From NCBI RefSeq assembly GCF_001571285.1, contig NZ_BCTM01000010.1, positions 62,001 to 126,000 of the forward strand: a stretch of 64,000 nucleotides of DNA, written 5' to 3'. Origin of the DNA: Kluyvera cryocrescens NBRC 102467 (GTDB taxonomy: Bacteria > Pseudomonadota > Gammaproteobacteria > Enterobacterales > Enterobacteriaceae). Shown here one piece after another: positions 1 to 7,492 of this stretch; the first letter of the stretch is position 1, and every line of letters starts with the position of its first letter. Under the pieces are notes generated by a model. The model was not told the DNA's origin and ran no database searches. It saw nothing but the letters and a program-made list of their open reading frames with translations. The position numbers and the translations under genes are program-made.

Positions 1-15
1 AAAATCGAGAACACT

Positions 16-1326
16 ATGAATAATAAACATAAATCCTTCCCTGCAAAGTCCTGTCTGTTAGCGAGCCTGATGGCCGCAACCTTTATCTCCGCGCCCGCCA
101 TGGCGGCCTGTGAGGGAACAGCGTTGACCGAATGCCCCGCGCCATTTGATGCCAAACTGCCGGATACGCAAAAAATGCTGACCTGGAGCCAGGCCGAGCG
201 CGTTGTCGGCTTTCGCAATGATTATCGCAACTACAAAGGTGATGTCTTCCGCCATGGTAAAGCAACGCCGCTGGTAGCCGCCGATAAGCCGCTGACGCAG
301 GCGAGCTATGAGGTAAACGGCAAGCAGTGGAATTTACAGGACTATCTTCAGCGGCAGAACGTCAGCGGCATGCTGGTGCTGAAAGATGGTAAGGTCGCGT
401 TCAAATATCTGGCGGAGGGCAACACCGATACAACGCTGTGGACCTCCCGTTCAGTGGGCAAAGCGGTGGTCTCAATTCTGTTTGGCGCAGCGCTGAAAGA
501 GGGAAAAATTCACTCAATGGATGACCTGGTGACGCAGTATGAACCGGACCTGAAAGGCACCGCCTGGGACGGCGTCACGCTCAAGCAGTTGATTCAGCAC
601 ACATCGGGGGTGGCGTGGAACGAAGATTACACCAATCCACAGTCAGACTTCGCCAAACTGACACAATGTGAGGCGCATCCAGGTGCCTATGAATGCGTAC
701 GTACGCTGGTTTCCGGCCTGAAGCGCGCGCATCCAGCAGGTGAAGTCTGGTCATACTCTTCCGGCGGCGCCTGGCTGCTGGGCGATGTGCTGGAGCGCGC
801 AACGGGCATGACGCTCGCCGGCTATCTGCAGCAGACTATCTGGCAACCGTACGGTATGGCTAATGACGGCGTATGGCACGCGTATACTCAAGGGCAGCAT
901 GACGTCGGCGCGCACGGCTTCAACGCCACGCTGGAAGACTGGGGCCGCTTCGGAGAGTTTGTTCTGCACAACGGCCGCCTGCCAAACGGTAAGCAGGTTC
1001 TGCCGGAAAACTGGGTCGCGCAATCAGCCAACTGGAACACGGCGCAAAAATCGGTATCCGCCGCGCATCCTCAGGGAATTTATGGCTACCAGTGGTGGAA
1101 TAATGAAGTGCCCGCCAATGCAAAAAACGTGGTGCCAACGGCCAGGGATTCGCTGAAAGGTTCCATGTGGGCGCTGGGGATTTTTGGTCAGATGATCATG
1201 GTCAACCGCGCAGAGAATCTGGTGATCGTCCAGTGGTCAACCTGGCCACAGGCGGAGCCATCGTTCAGCGCACAGCCGCTTGAGGCCTCACTGATGTTCA
1301 GCGCGATGGCCAACGCACTACGCTAA
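16..1326 (+). CDS. Secreted beta-lactamase-fold serine hydrolase
   Basis: 436 aa. Residues 1-30 form a signal peptide (basic start, hydrophobic core, cleavage probably after AMA), so the enzyme is exported. The catalytic SxxK motif of the class C beta-lactamase/penicillin-binding fold reads SVGK at residues 146-149. A YSS triad at 247-249 takes the place of YxN, as in 6-aminohexanoate-dimer hydrolases (NylB) and esterase EstB relatives. A true AmpC has YAN and KTG, which I do not see. Function is therefore probably esterase, amidase or D-amino-acid peptidase rather than clinical beta-lactamase. The ATG at 16 is the only sensible start, with a weak GAGA upstream. A strong terminator follows at 1402. 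The substrate is unknown. Confidence 0.8.
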   Translation: MNNKHKSFPAKSCLLASLMAATFISAPAMAACEGTALTECPAPFDAKLPDTQKMLTWSQAERVVGFRNDYRNYKGDVFRHGKATPLVAADKPLTQASYEVNGKQWNLQDYLQRQNVSGMLVLKDGKVAFKYLAEGNTDTTLWTSRSVGKAVVSILFGAALKEGKIHSMDDLVTQYEPDLKGTAWDGVTLKQLIQHTSGVAWNEDYTNPQSDFAKLTQCEAHPGAYECVRTLVSGLKRAHPAGEVWSYSSGGAWLLGDVLERATGMTLAGYLQQTIWQPYGMANDGVWHAYTQGQHDVGAHGFNATLEDWGRFGEFVLHNGRLPNGKQVLPENWVAQSANWNTAQKSVSAAHPQGIYGYQWWNNEVPANAKNVVPTARDSLKGSMWALGIFGQMIMVNRAENLVIVQWSTWPQAEPSFSAQPLEASLMFSAMANALR

Positions 1327-1401
1327 CCGCAGAAGCCCTGTGCGCATTATCGGAGATTCATCGTCCTGAATCATCGTTCGCTACAGGGAGCGTCAGCTCA
1401 C

Positions 1402-1435
1402 AACGCCAGAGCCGCCAACGCGCTCTGGCGTTTTT
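1402..1435 (+). terminator. Rho-independent terminator after the serine hydrolase gene
   Basis: An 11-bp perfect stem AACGCCAGAGC / GCTCTGGCGTT with a 9-nt loop runs into TTTTT. It also lies just beyond the convergent sbmC stop, so it can separate the two genes. Confidence 0.85.
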
Positions 1436-1438
1436 GGG

Positions 1439-1909
1439 TTATGACTTCGGTTCCACCGCGACGAACATTTCAATATCCCAGTAGCCGTCTTCCGCCCCGT
1501 TATTGTGGTAGATCTCAAAACAAGGTTTAGCCACCATCCGGTGCTTTTCGTCTTTCAGGACGCTGTCAAAGAACTGGTACCACGGCGTGGAAAAGTCATG
1601 ATCAATCACCCGCGCACGTGCCGCCGCGTATAATCCCCCCGCAACGTTCGCCGTCATCACGCCTTCACTATTGGCCGGTAGGACAAAATCGTCGGCCACC
1701 GAAACTACCGTATCGCAGCGCAGCTTTTCTGCCGGCACTTCGTCCGGATTATCATAATAAACGGCGAGCCACTCCTGGGCGGGAATCTGTTGACCGTCGA
1801 CCCACTTCATCAACAGTTCAAACCCTTGTTTGACCGTTTGTTCCCACGGTCCAACCATATGAAAACCTGCGATTTTGCGCGGCTCAACCTGCTTAATCTC
1901 GTAGTCCAT
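1439..1909 (-). CDS. sbmC: DNA gyrase inhibitor SbmC (GyrI)
   Basis: 156 aa, close to the 157 aa of E. coli SbmC and aligning along its whole length: N-terminal MDYEIKQ, a central GPWEQTV, and a C-terminal [17 protein letters not shown]. GyrI-like proteins bind gyrase, limit its supercoiling activity and protect against gyrase poisons such as microcin B17 and CcdB. The ATG at 1909 is preceded by GGAGG. A longer in-frame extension exists upstream but would run through the LexA operator, so the internal start is preferred. The SOS box at 1926-1945 lies 17 nt upstream of the start codon, matching the known DNA-damage control of this gene. In K-12 the gene sits elsewhere, beside dacD. Confidence 0.93.
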   Translation of the reverse strand: MDYEIKQVEPRKIAGFHMVGPWEQTVKQGFELLMKWVDGQQIPAQEWLAVYYDNPDEVPAEKLRCDTVVSVADDFVLPANSEGVMTANVAGGLYAAARARVIDHDFSTPWYQFFDSVLKDEKHRMVAKPCFEIYHNNGAEDGYWDIEMFVAVEPKS

Positions 1910-1925
1910 ACTGCCTCCGTTACCA

Positions 1926-1945
1926 TACTGTAATTTCATACAGTA
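1926..1945 (-). promoter_or_regulatory. LexA (SOS) box of sbmC
   Basis: TACTGTAATTTCATACAGTA is a full match to the LexA consensus core CTGT-N8-ACAG, with symmetric TA flanks. It lies immediately upstream of the sbmC ribosome binding site, so LexA would block transcription until DNA damage. Confidence 0.88.
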
Positions 1946-2059
1946 TAATTTGAGTTTTCGCATTTCGACAAACGAACAGTGAACATTATGTGAGCAGATT
2001 CGCACTCTTGCCAGGGAGCGTATAACGAGGTGAGAAAACTGGGGGAGTTAACAAGAAAA

Positions 2060-2136
2060 TGGTGCGCCCTGCAGGATTCGAACCTGCGGCCCACGACTTA
2101 GAAGGTCGTTGCTCTATCCAACTGAGCTAAGGGCGC
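2060..2136 (-). tRNA. argU: tRNA-Arg (anticodon TCT), argU
   Basis: 77 nt including an encoded CCA. The acceptor arms GCGCCCT and AGGGCGC pair, the D arm contains AGCTCAGTTGG, the T loop contains GGTTCGAATCC, and the anticodon loop reads CTTCTAA, giving anticodon TCT. This tRNA decodes AGA/AGG. In E. coli argU is the attachment site for lambdoid prophage DLP12. Here the gene is intact and no integrase lies next to it. A consensus promoter lies about 45 bp upstream. Confidence 0.97.
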
Positions 2137-2180
2137 ACTGGGGGAAGCCAAAAACTTCCTGATGGGGTGAAGCGCGTGGA

Positions 2181-2208
2181 ATTATACGGTCACTGACCGA
2201 TGAGTCAA
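2181..2208 (-). promoter_or_regulatory. Sigma-70 promoter of argU
   Basis: On the minus strand a -35 TTGACT and a perfect -10 TATAAT are separated by 16 bp. A GC-rich discriminator follows (TTCCACGCGC), typical of stable-RNA promoters under stringent control. Confidence 0.8.
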
Positions 2209-2391
2209 TCCATTTCCTCGTGAAACCTGCGTTGAATGCGGCGGTGGATAAAGTCGCGCCAACAATCGCTCAACAGTTCAACAAAACCACTTTCCGTGGA
2301 AAACTCGCAAACGATAACTGACAGCGAGCCTCGCATCTGACAAAATATGTACATCCCCCCTTCGTGAATCACAGATGGAATCATTTCCCTG

Positions 2392-3258
2392 ATGGCAGCA
2401 AAGATTATTGACGGTAAAACGATTGCGCAGCAGGTGCGCTCTGAAGTTGCGGAAAAAGTGAAGGCTCGCGTTGCGGCCGGAAAACGCGCTCCTGGGCTGG
2501 CCGTTGTGTTGGTTGGTAGCAACCCCGCATCGCAAATTTATGTCGGCAGCAAGCGCAAAGCCTGCGAAGAGGTGGGCTTCATCTCCCGCTCTTACGATCT
2601 GCCGGAAACCACCAGCGAAGCTGAACTGCTGACGCTGATTGATACCCTGAACGCCGATACCACCATCGACGGTATTCTGGTCCAGCTTCCGCTGCCAGCC
2701 GGTATCGATAATGTAAAAGTCCTCGAGCGTATCGACCCGGATAAAGACGTAGACGGCTTCCATCCGTACAACGTGGGTCGCCTGTGCCAGCGCGCGCCGC
2801 GCCTGCGTCCGTGCACGCCGCGCGGTATCGTCACGCTGCTTGAGCGTTACAACATCGACACCTATGGCCTGAACGCCGTGGTGATTGGCGCATCCAACAT
2901 CGTTGGTCGCCCGATGAGCATGGAGCTGCTGCTGGCCGGCTGCACCACCACCGTCACCCACCGCTTCACCAAAAATCTGCGCCACCACGTGGAAAACGCG
3001 GATCTGCTAATTGTGGCAGTCGGAAAACCTGGATTTATCCCGGGCGAGTGGATTAAAGACGGCGCCATCGTGATTGATGTCGGGATTAATCGCCTCGAAA
3101 GCGGTAAAGTAGTCGGCGATGTGGTGTTCGACGATGCCGCCGCGCGCGCATCTTACATCACCCCGGTACCGGGCGGCGTTGGGCCAATGACCGTCGCCAC
3201 CCTGATTGAAAACACCTTACAGGCTTGTGAAGAGTATCACGACGTGGAGAAGGCATAA
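2392..3258 (+). CDS. folD: Bifunctional methylenetetrahydrofolate dehydrogenase/cyclohydrolase FolD
   Basis: 288 aa, the usual FolD length. FolD oxidises 5,10-methylene-THF with NADP+ and then hydrolyses methenyl-THF to 10-formyl-THF, feeding purine and formyl-Met synthesis in the cytosol. The catalytic lysine lies in YVGSKRKA (Lys54/Lys56). The signature GILVQLPLP and the NADP-binding GASNIVGRP and [10 protein letters not shown] segments are intact. ybcJ starts 1 nt after the stop codon, so the two are co-transcribed, as in E. coli. Purine synthesis genes purEK lie further along on the same strand. Confidence 0.97.
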   Translation: MAAKIIDGKTIAQQVRSEVAEKVKARVAAGKRAPGLAVVLVGSNPASQIYVGSKRKACEEVGFISRSYDLPETTSEAELLTLIDTLNADTTIDGILVQLPLPAGIDNVKVLERIDPDKDVDGFHPYNVGRLCQRAPRLRPCTPRGIVTLLERYNIDTYGLNAVVIGASNIVGRPMSMELLLAGCTTTVTHRFTKNLRHHVENADLLIVAVGKPGFIPGEWIKDGAIVIDVGINRLESGKVVGDVVFDDAAARASYITPVPGGVGPMTVATLIENTLQACEEYHDVEKA

Positions 3259-3259
3259 G

Positions 3260-3472
3260 ATGGCAACATTTTCTTTGGGTAAGCATCCGCATGTGGAACT
3301 CTGTGACTTACTGAAACTGGAAGGCTGGAGCGAAAGCGGTGCACAGGCGAAAATCGCCATTGCCGATGGCCTGGTGAAAGTTGACGGCGCGGTGGAAACC
3401 CGCAAGCGCTGCAAAATTGTCGCCGGCCAAACCGTCAACTTTGAAGGCCAAAGCATTACCGTTATTGCCTGA
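3260..3472 (+). CDS. ybcJ: S4-like RNA-binding protein YbcJ
   Basis: 70 aa. The whole protein is an alpha-L/S4-like RNA-binding fold (LCDLLKLEGWSESGAQAK, then VKVDGAVETRKRCKI). E. coli YbcJ has the same length and the same position behind folD. The ATG at 3260 follows the folD stop by one base, indicating translational coupling. The upstream in-frame extension lies inside folD and is rejected. The RNA target is not known. A terminator follows at 3505. Confidence 0.93.
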   Translation: MATFSLGKHPHVELCDLLKLEGWSESGAQAKIAIADGLVKVDGAVETRKRCKIVAGQTVNFEGQSITVIA

Positions 3473-3504
3473 TTTTCCAGGTAAAAACGTCAGCTGACCA
3501 GTAG

Positions 3505-3534
3505 CCCGGCGATGCAACGCAACGCCGGGGTTTT
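3505..3534 (+). terminator. Rho-independent terminator of folD-ybcJ
   Basis: Stem CCCGGCG (3505-3511) / CGCCGGG (3523-3529), then GTTTT. It ends the two-gene operon. Confidence 0.75.
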
Positions 3535-3622
3535 CTTACCTTATTTTTAAGACTATCCCCCTGCTGCATTTGCGCCGTTTTCCGTTAATACTCTGTTTTT
3601 TCTTCCTGAAAACGGACACCCG

Positions 3623-4144
3623 ATGCCAACAATTATCACCCATGCTGCCGTCCCCCTGTGTCTTGGTTTAGGACTGGGCACGCGCGTCATTCCGCCGCGA
3701 CTGCTGCTCGCAGGCGTCGCCCTGGCGATGCTGCCCGACGCCGATGTCCTCGCCTTTAAGTTTGGTATTGCCTACGGCAATATTTTCGGCCATCGCGGCT
3801 TTACCCACTCGCTGCTGTTTGCTTTTGTGGTACCGCTAATTTGCATAATCGTCGGTCGACGATGGTTTCGTGCGGGACTCATACGCTGTTGGTTATTCTT
3901 AACGGTCTCGCTACTGTCGCATAGTCTGCTGGATTCCATCACTACCGGCGGTAAAGGCGTCGGCTGGCTGTGGCCGTGGTCAGATGAACGATTCTTCGCG
4001 CCGTGGCAGGTGATTAAGGTTGCACCGTTTGCGCTCTCGCGCTACACCACGCCGTATGGGCATCAGGTGATTATGTCAGAGCTAATGTGGGTATGGCTGC
4101 CTGCGGTAACAGTGATGGGATTGCTGTGGTGGCGGCGTCGATAG
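3623..4144 (+). CDS. ybcI: Inner-membrane metal-dependent hydrolase family protein YbcI
   Basis: 173 aa, the length of E. coli YbcI (YdjM/DUF457 family). It contains several hydrophobic segments and conserved polar motifs of this membrane-bound family: THA near the N-terminus, LPDAD (about 37-41), GHRGFTHS (about 56-63) and SHSLLDSITTGG (about 98-109). These His/Asp clusters are presumed to bind a metal, by analogy with the family. The physiological substrate is unknown. It has its own promoter region (3535-3622) and is not obviously part of an operon. Confidence 0.88.
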   Translation: MPTIITHAAVPLCLGLGLGTRVIPPRLLLAGVALAMLPDADVLAFKFGIAYGNIFGHRGFTHSLLFAFVVPLICIIVGRRWFRAGLIRCWLFLTVSLLSHSLLDSITTGGKGVGWLWPWSDERFFAPWQVIKVAPFALSRYTTPYGHQVIMSELMWVWLPAVTVMGLLWWRRR

Positions 4145-4186
4145 CACGCGCAGAGAGCCAGACATCGCAAAAAACACCGGGCGGCC

Positions 4187-4207
4187 AAAGTGAAGCACAT
4201 CACAATT
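4187..4207 (+). promoter_or_regulatory. Candidate CRP site upstream of xapA
   Basis: AAAGTGAAGCACATCACAAT matches the CRP palindrome TGTGA-N6-TCACA in 9 of 10 core positions. It lies in the 256-bp gap between ybcI and xapA, about 200 bp before the xapA start. Apart from this site the gap is AT-rich and shows no gene. It must hold the xapA promoter and probably the XapR-like operator, which I could not define. Confidence 0.4.
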
Positions 4208-4400
4208 CACAACGCCCGGAGAGTGCATTTCCGGGCATTCATCCCAACATATTATTTGTAATGCATTGAATTACCGTCGTTAAATATTATCCCCTGCGCA
4301 ATTAATTCGATTTAAATATCAATATCGCCAGTTATCGAATTGGATTGGCAATCAACGGCTCCCCAGAATAACGCAAAACATCCCTGATTCTGGAGCCCGT

Positions 4401-5234
4401 ATGTCATCGTCAATTCTTAACAATGCCCCCTATGAAGCGGTCGAAATCCTTCGCGCCGCAAAGCCGGGTTTTAGCCCGCGCATTGCGCTCATCCTCGGTT
4501 CAGGTCTTGGTGCGCTGGCCGATGATATGGATGACAAAACCATGCTCTCTTATGAGGATCTGCCCGGCTTTCCGGTGAGCACCGTCATCGGCCACGCCGG
4601 TGAGATTGTGATGGGGACGCTGCACGGCGTACCGCTGATCTGCATGAAAGGACGCGGCCATTTCTACGAAGGTGTAGGTATGGGCATCATGACCCAGGCC
4701 GTCCGCACCTTTAAGCTGCTCGGCTGTGAATTTATGTTCTGCACTAACGCCGCGGGCTCCCTGAATCCAGCGATTCCCGCCGGCAGTCTGGTGGCATTAA
4801 ACGACCATATCAATACCATGCCGTCCACGCCGATGGTCGGCCCGAATGACGACCGTTTTGGTCCGCGCTTCTTTAGCCTGGCAAATGCCTACGATAAAGC
4901 GCTGCGCGCACGACTGCATCAAACGGCGAAAGGTCTTGAAATCGCGCTGCACGAAGGGGTCTTTGTCTCCTATCCGGGGCCAAACTTCGAAACGGCAGCG
5001 GAGATCCACATGATGCAGCGCATGGGCGGCGACGTAGTAGGTATGTCGGTCGTGCCAGAAGTGATCGCCGCGCGCCACTGTGGCCTGAAAGTGCTGGCGG
5101 TTTCCGCCATTACCAACATGGCGGAAGGACTGAGCGACGTAGAACTCTCGCACGAACAGACGCTGAAATGCGCGGCGATGGTGACCGGCGACTTTATCCG
5201 CCTGATAGGTCAATTCATCAAACAGTATGCCTAA
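4401..5234 (+). CDS. xapA: Xanthosine phosphorylase (purine nucleoside phosphorylase II) XapA
   Basis: 277 aa, identical in length to E. coli XapA and alike throughout. The enzyme splits xanthosine, inosine and guanosine with phosphate into base and ribose-1-phosphate in the cytosol. The phosphate-binding loop LGSGLG is at residues 32-37. TNAAGSLNP and PGPNFETAAEI mark the nucleoside pocket, and MSVVPEVIAARH follows. The gene is followed 48 bp later by a TsgA-type transporter gene and then a XapR-like regulator gene, all on the same strand. The arrangement parallels K-12 xapA-xapB-xapR but with a different transporter family. Confidence 0.95.
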   Translation: MSSSILNNAPYEAVEILRAAKPGFSPRIALILGSGLGALADDMDDKTMLSYEDLPGFPVSTVIGHAGEIVMGTLHGVPLICMKGRGHFYEGVGMGIMTQAVRTFKLLGCEFMFCTNAAGSLNPAIPAGSLVALNDHINTMPSTPMVGPNDDRFGPRFFSLANAYDKALRARLHQTAKGLEIALHEGVFVSYPGPNFETAAEIHMMQRMGGDVVGMSVVPEVIAARHCGLKVLAVSAITNMAEGLSDVELSHEQTLKCAAMVTGDFIRLIGQFIKQYA

Positions 5235-5282
5235 TTCCTCATTCATCGGCGGGCGGTTCGCTGCCTGCCCGGAGAGATGTTT

Positions 5283-6488
5283 ATGTCAGACGCTTCATAT
5301 TCTCGTCCTAATTTAAACGCCGTCTCGTACCTGAGCTATTACTTCGTTGGCGCACTGGTCTCCACTCTCGGCATCGTCCTTGGCCCGCTGTGCGCCGCTT
5401 TTAATAAAGATCCCAGCTTTATCGGCCAGGTCTTTACGCTGATGAACATCGGCATGTTTATCCCTATCATGCTGGGCGGCATTCTGATGCGCAAATGGGG
5501 GCTACAAAAGCCGCTGGTGATTGCCGCCGCGCTGACGGTGCTTATCAGCGCTGTCCTTTTCGTCGCCCCCACGCTGACGATGTTCAGCTTCGCCGTCGCC
5601 GGTATCGGTGCCTGTGGCGGGATTTTCATGACCATTGGCAGCTATCTGGTCGTCCGCATTAATCCGGATGAAAAGAGCCGTTCATCAAGCCTTATTTTTA
5701 CTGATTTCTTCTTCAGCCTTGCCGGGGCGACGCTCTCTTTCCTGCTGGCCTGGCTGTTCCGCATGGGTGCCAGTTGGGTGGCGATGTACGGGATTATGGG
5801 CGGCTTGGGCGCGTTGATGCTGGCGCTGACCCTTCGCTGCCGCTTCCCGACAACCGAAGCGGCGGCGGCGCAACAACACAGCACGAGCGCCGCGCGCGAG
5901 CCGTGGGGCGCGTCAATTTACTTAATCTGTTTTGCCCTGTTCGCCTTCCTGCTGGCCGAGCCGATTTTCACCATGTGGACACCGGGCTATCTGCAATCTC
6001 GTTTCCATATTCAACCGCAGGACGCAGCGCTGTACACCACCGTGTACTGGGTGGCGAAAGCAATAGGTCTGTTCCTCAATCAATTTACCGTGAAGTGGAT
6101 GAAGCTGCGCACCTTCCTGCTCGGCTGCACCGGAATCGGGCTAATAGCCATTGTAGTCATTGCTAACAGCAGCAATACCACCTTGATTCTGCTGGCCTGC
6201 GCCATCTTCGGTTTCTTCAATTCCGGGCTGTTTTCCGGTTTGATGAGCTACGGCTCGCTGCAGGTTAACCAAAGTTCCCCGACGCTCATCTCCGCGTTGC
6301 TGACTTGCGGCACGGTGGGCACGCTGCTGTTCGCCAGCATCTCTTCGCTGGTCAACGCTCGCTACGGCCTACACGGCGCGTTGAATACCGCCACATTCTC
6401 TTACGCCGTCCTGCTGGTCGTTCTGGTTATTGCCATTGTGTGTAGCCGTGCGGAACGCCTACACGCCCCTGCACAGGCGGCCGTTTGA
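5283..6488 (+). CDS. MFS transporter of the TsgA/FucP-like type, probable nucleoside permease
   Basis: 401 aa with about twelve hydrophobic helices. It resembles TsgA along its length: LSYYFVGALVST at the start, IGSYLVV, LIFTDFFFSLAG near the middle and LTCGTVGTLLFA near the end. In E. coli the gene after xapA is xapB, a NupG-family nucleoside:H+ symporter. This protein is not of that family. Its place between xapA and the regulator suggests that it imports xanthosine or a related nucleoside, but that is inferred from position only. The ATG at 5283 has GGAG 8 nt upstream; the ATG at 5277 is too close to it. A terminator follows the stop. Confidence 0.82.
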   Translation: MSDASYSRPNLNAVSYLSYYFVGALVSTLGIVLGPLCAAFNKDPSFIGQVFTLMNIGMFIPIMLGGILMRKWGLQKPLVIAAALTVLISAVLFVAPTLTMFSFAVAGIGACGGIFMTIGSYLVVRINPDEKSRSSSLIFTDFFFSLAGATLSFLLAWLFRMGASWVAMYGIMGGLGALMLALTLRCRFPTTEAAAAQQHSTSAAREPWGASIYLICFALFAFLLAEPIFTMWTPGYLQSRFHIQPQDAALYTTVYWVAKAIGLFLNQFTVKWMKLRTFLLGCTGIGLIAIVVIANSSNTTLILLACAIFGFFNSGLFSGLMSYGSLQVNQSSPTLISALLTCGTVGTLLFASISSLVNARYGLHGALNTATFSYAVLLVVLVIAIVCSRAERLHAPAQAAV

Positions 6489-6497
6489 CAACAAAAA

Positions 6498-6532
6498 AGG
6501 AGGGCGGCATGATGGCCTTCCCTCCTCTTTTT
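6498..6532 (+). terminator. Rho-independent terminator of xapA-transporter operon
   Basis: A 7-bp arm AGGAGGG (6498-6504) pairs with CCCTCCT (6520-6526), with GGC/GCC pairing further in. A run of A lies before it and CTTTTT after it, so it can act in both directions. It covers two ATG codons (6509, 6512) that appear to have a perfect Shine-Dalgarno sequence. Confidence 0.8.
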
Positions 6533-6544
6533 CCCAAGCAAACC

Positions 6545-7447
6545 ATGACCGATGCTCTGACGAATAATCGTATTAATATCCGCGCGCTGCGCTATTTTCA
6601 GGTGCTGGCCGAAGAGCTGCATTTCGGACGTGCGGCGGCCCGGCTGAACATTTCTCAGCCGCCGTTGAGCATACAAATTAAAGAGCTGGAAGAGACGCTG
6701 GAAACCAAACTGTTTGAGCGAACCAGTCGTCGCGTGACGTTAACTCGCGCAGGCCAGGTTTTAAAAACCGAGGTAGACCGCATCCTCAATGCCACAGAAC
6801 ATTCACTCAACTATGTTCGGCAAATTGGCCGTAGCGCAAATCAACACATCAGTATTGGCATTATCGGCAGCGCACTGTGGGGGACGTTACTGACGCGGCT
6901 CAAAAGTTTTAAGGCGCGCTATCCTGATGTGGAGTGGAGCCTGCACGAACTGTCGCAGCATAAGCAAATTGCCGCCCTACGAGCCCGCACGATTGATATC
7001 GCGATTAACCGTAACGTGCTGCCCTATGCTGAAGAGCATATTCGGAATCAGCTCATCGCGCATGAATCGGTCGCGCTGGCCGTGCCGGAAAACGATCCGC
7101 TGTGCCAACGGGGTAAGGTGCCTTTAACGGCCCTCTCCGGTAGACCGCTTATCTCACTGGCCTTTCATCAAAGTGACTTTGCCCGCCAGCTCCAGGACCA
7201 CTGCGTGGAAGCCGGATTTTATCCGCTGATCGCCCACCAGGTGAATGAGCCACAAACGGCGTTAGCGCTGGTGAGCGCAGGAATGGGGGTATCGCTGCTC
7301 CCGGAAACCTGCGGACTGATCCACTGGCCGGGGGTGCGTTTTCTGGCGCTGGAAGAGGCCGTACCGGCCGATCTTTATGCGTTGTGGTATGACGAACCGC
7401 TGTCAGATCTTCTTACAGAGTTTATCGCGGGGCTACAGGGGCGTTAG
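6545..7447 (+). CDS. xapR: LysR-family regulator, XapR-like
   Basis: 300 aa from the ATG at 6545. The N-terminal winged HTH reads LRYFQVLAEELHFGRAAARL, almost the same as E. coli XapR, and the C-terminal effector domain keeps VNEPQTALALVSAGMG and a WPGV...PADLY segment also seen in XapR. XapR activates xapAB in response to xanthosine, and this protein presumably does the same for the adjacent xapA operon. An upstream in-frame extension back to a TTG at 6485 exists. It includes the terminator hairpin at 6498-6532, so the later start, which leaves about 12 residues before the conserved HTH, is preferred. The symbol is given by similarity and context. Confidence 0.8.
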   Translation: MTDALTNNRINIRALRYFQVLAEELHFGRAAARLNISQPPLSIQIKELEETLETKLFERTSRRVTLTRAGQVLKTEVDRILNATEHSLNYVRQIGRSANQHISIGIIGSALWGTLLTRLKSFKARYPDVEWSLHELSQHKQIAALRARTIDIAINRNVLPYAEEHIRNQLIAHESVALAVPENDPLCQRGKVPLTALSGRPLISLAFHQSDFARQLQDHCVEAGFYPLIAHQVNEPQTALALVSAGMGVSLLPETCGLIHWPGVRFLALEEAVPADLYALWYDEPLSDLLTEFIAGLQGR

Positions 7448-7455
7448 TCCTGGAG

Positions 7456-7482
7456 GGAAAGCCCCTCTCCCCGATGGAGAGA
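7456..7482. repeat. Short palindromic intergenic element
   Basis: CCCCTCTC (7462-7469) pairs with GAGAGGGG (7479-7486 region) around a 9-nt centre, between the convergent ends of the LysR gene and cysS. There is no T-run, so it is not a standard terminator. The CCCTCTC...GAGAGGG style recurs at 41817-41883. Confidence 0.5.
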
Positions 7483-7492
7483 GGGGAAGAAC

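Noticed and set aside
16-1326. AmpC-type beta-lactamase
   Set aside because: YSS replaces YAN and no KTG box was found, so a resistance call is not supported.
2060-2136. Prophage integration at argU
   Set aside because: argU is the DLP12 site in K-12, but the tRNA is intact here and flanked by sbmC and folD, with no integrase or direct repeat of its 3' end nearby.
6485-6544. Upstream starts (TTG 6485, ATG 6509) of the LysR gene
   Set aside because: They lie in or before the terminator hairpin and add residues absent from XapR.
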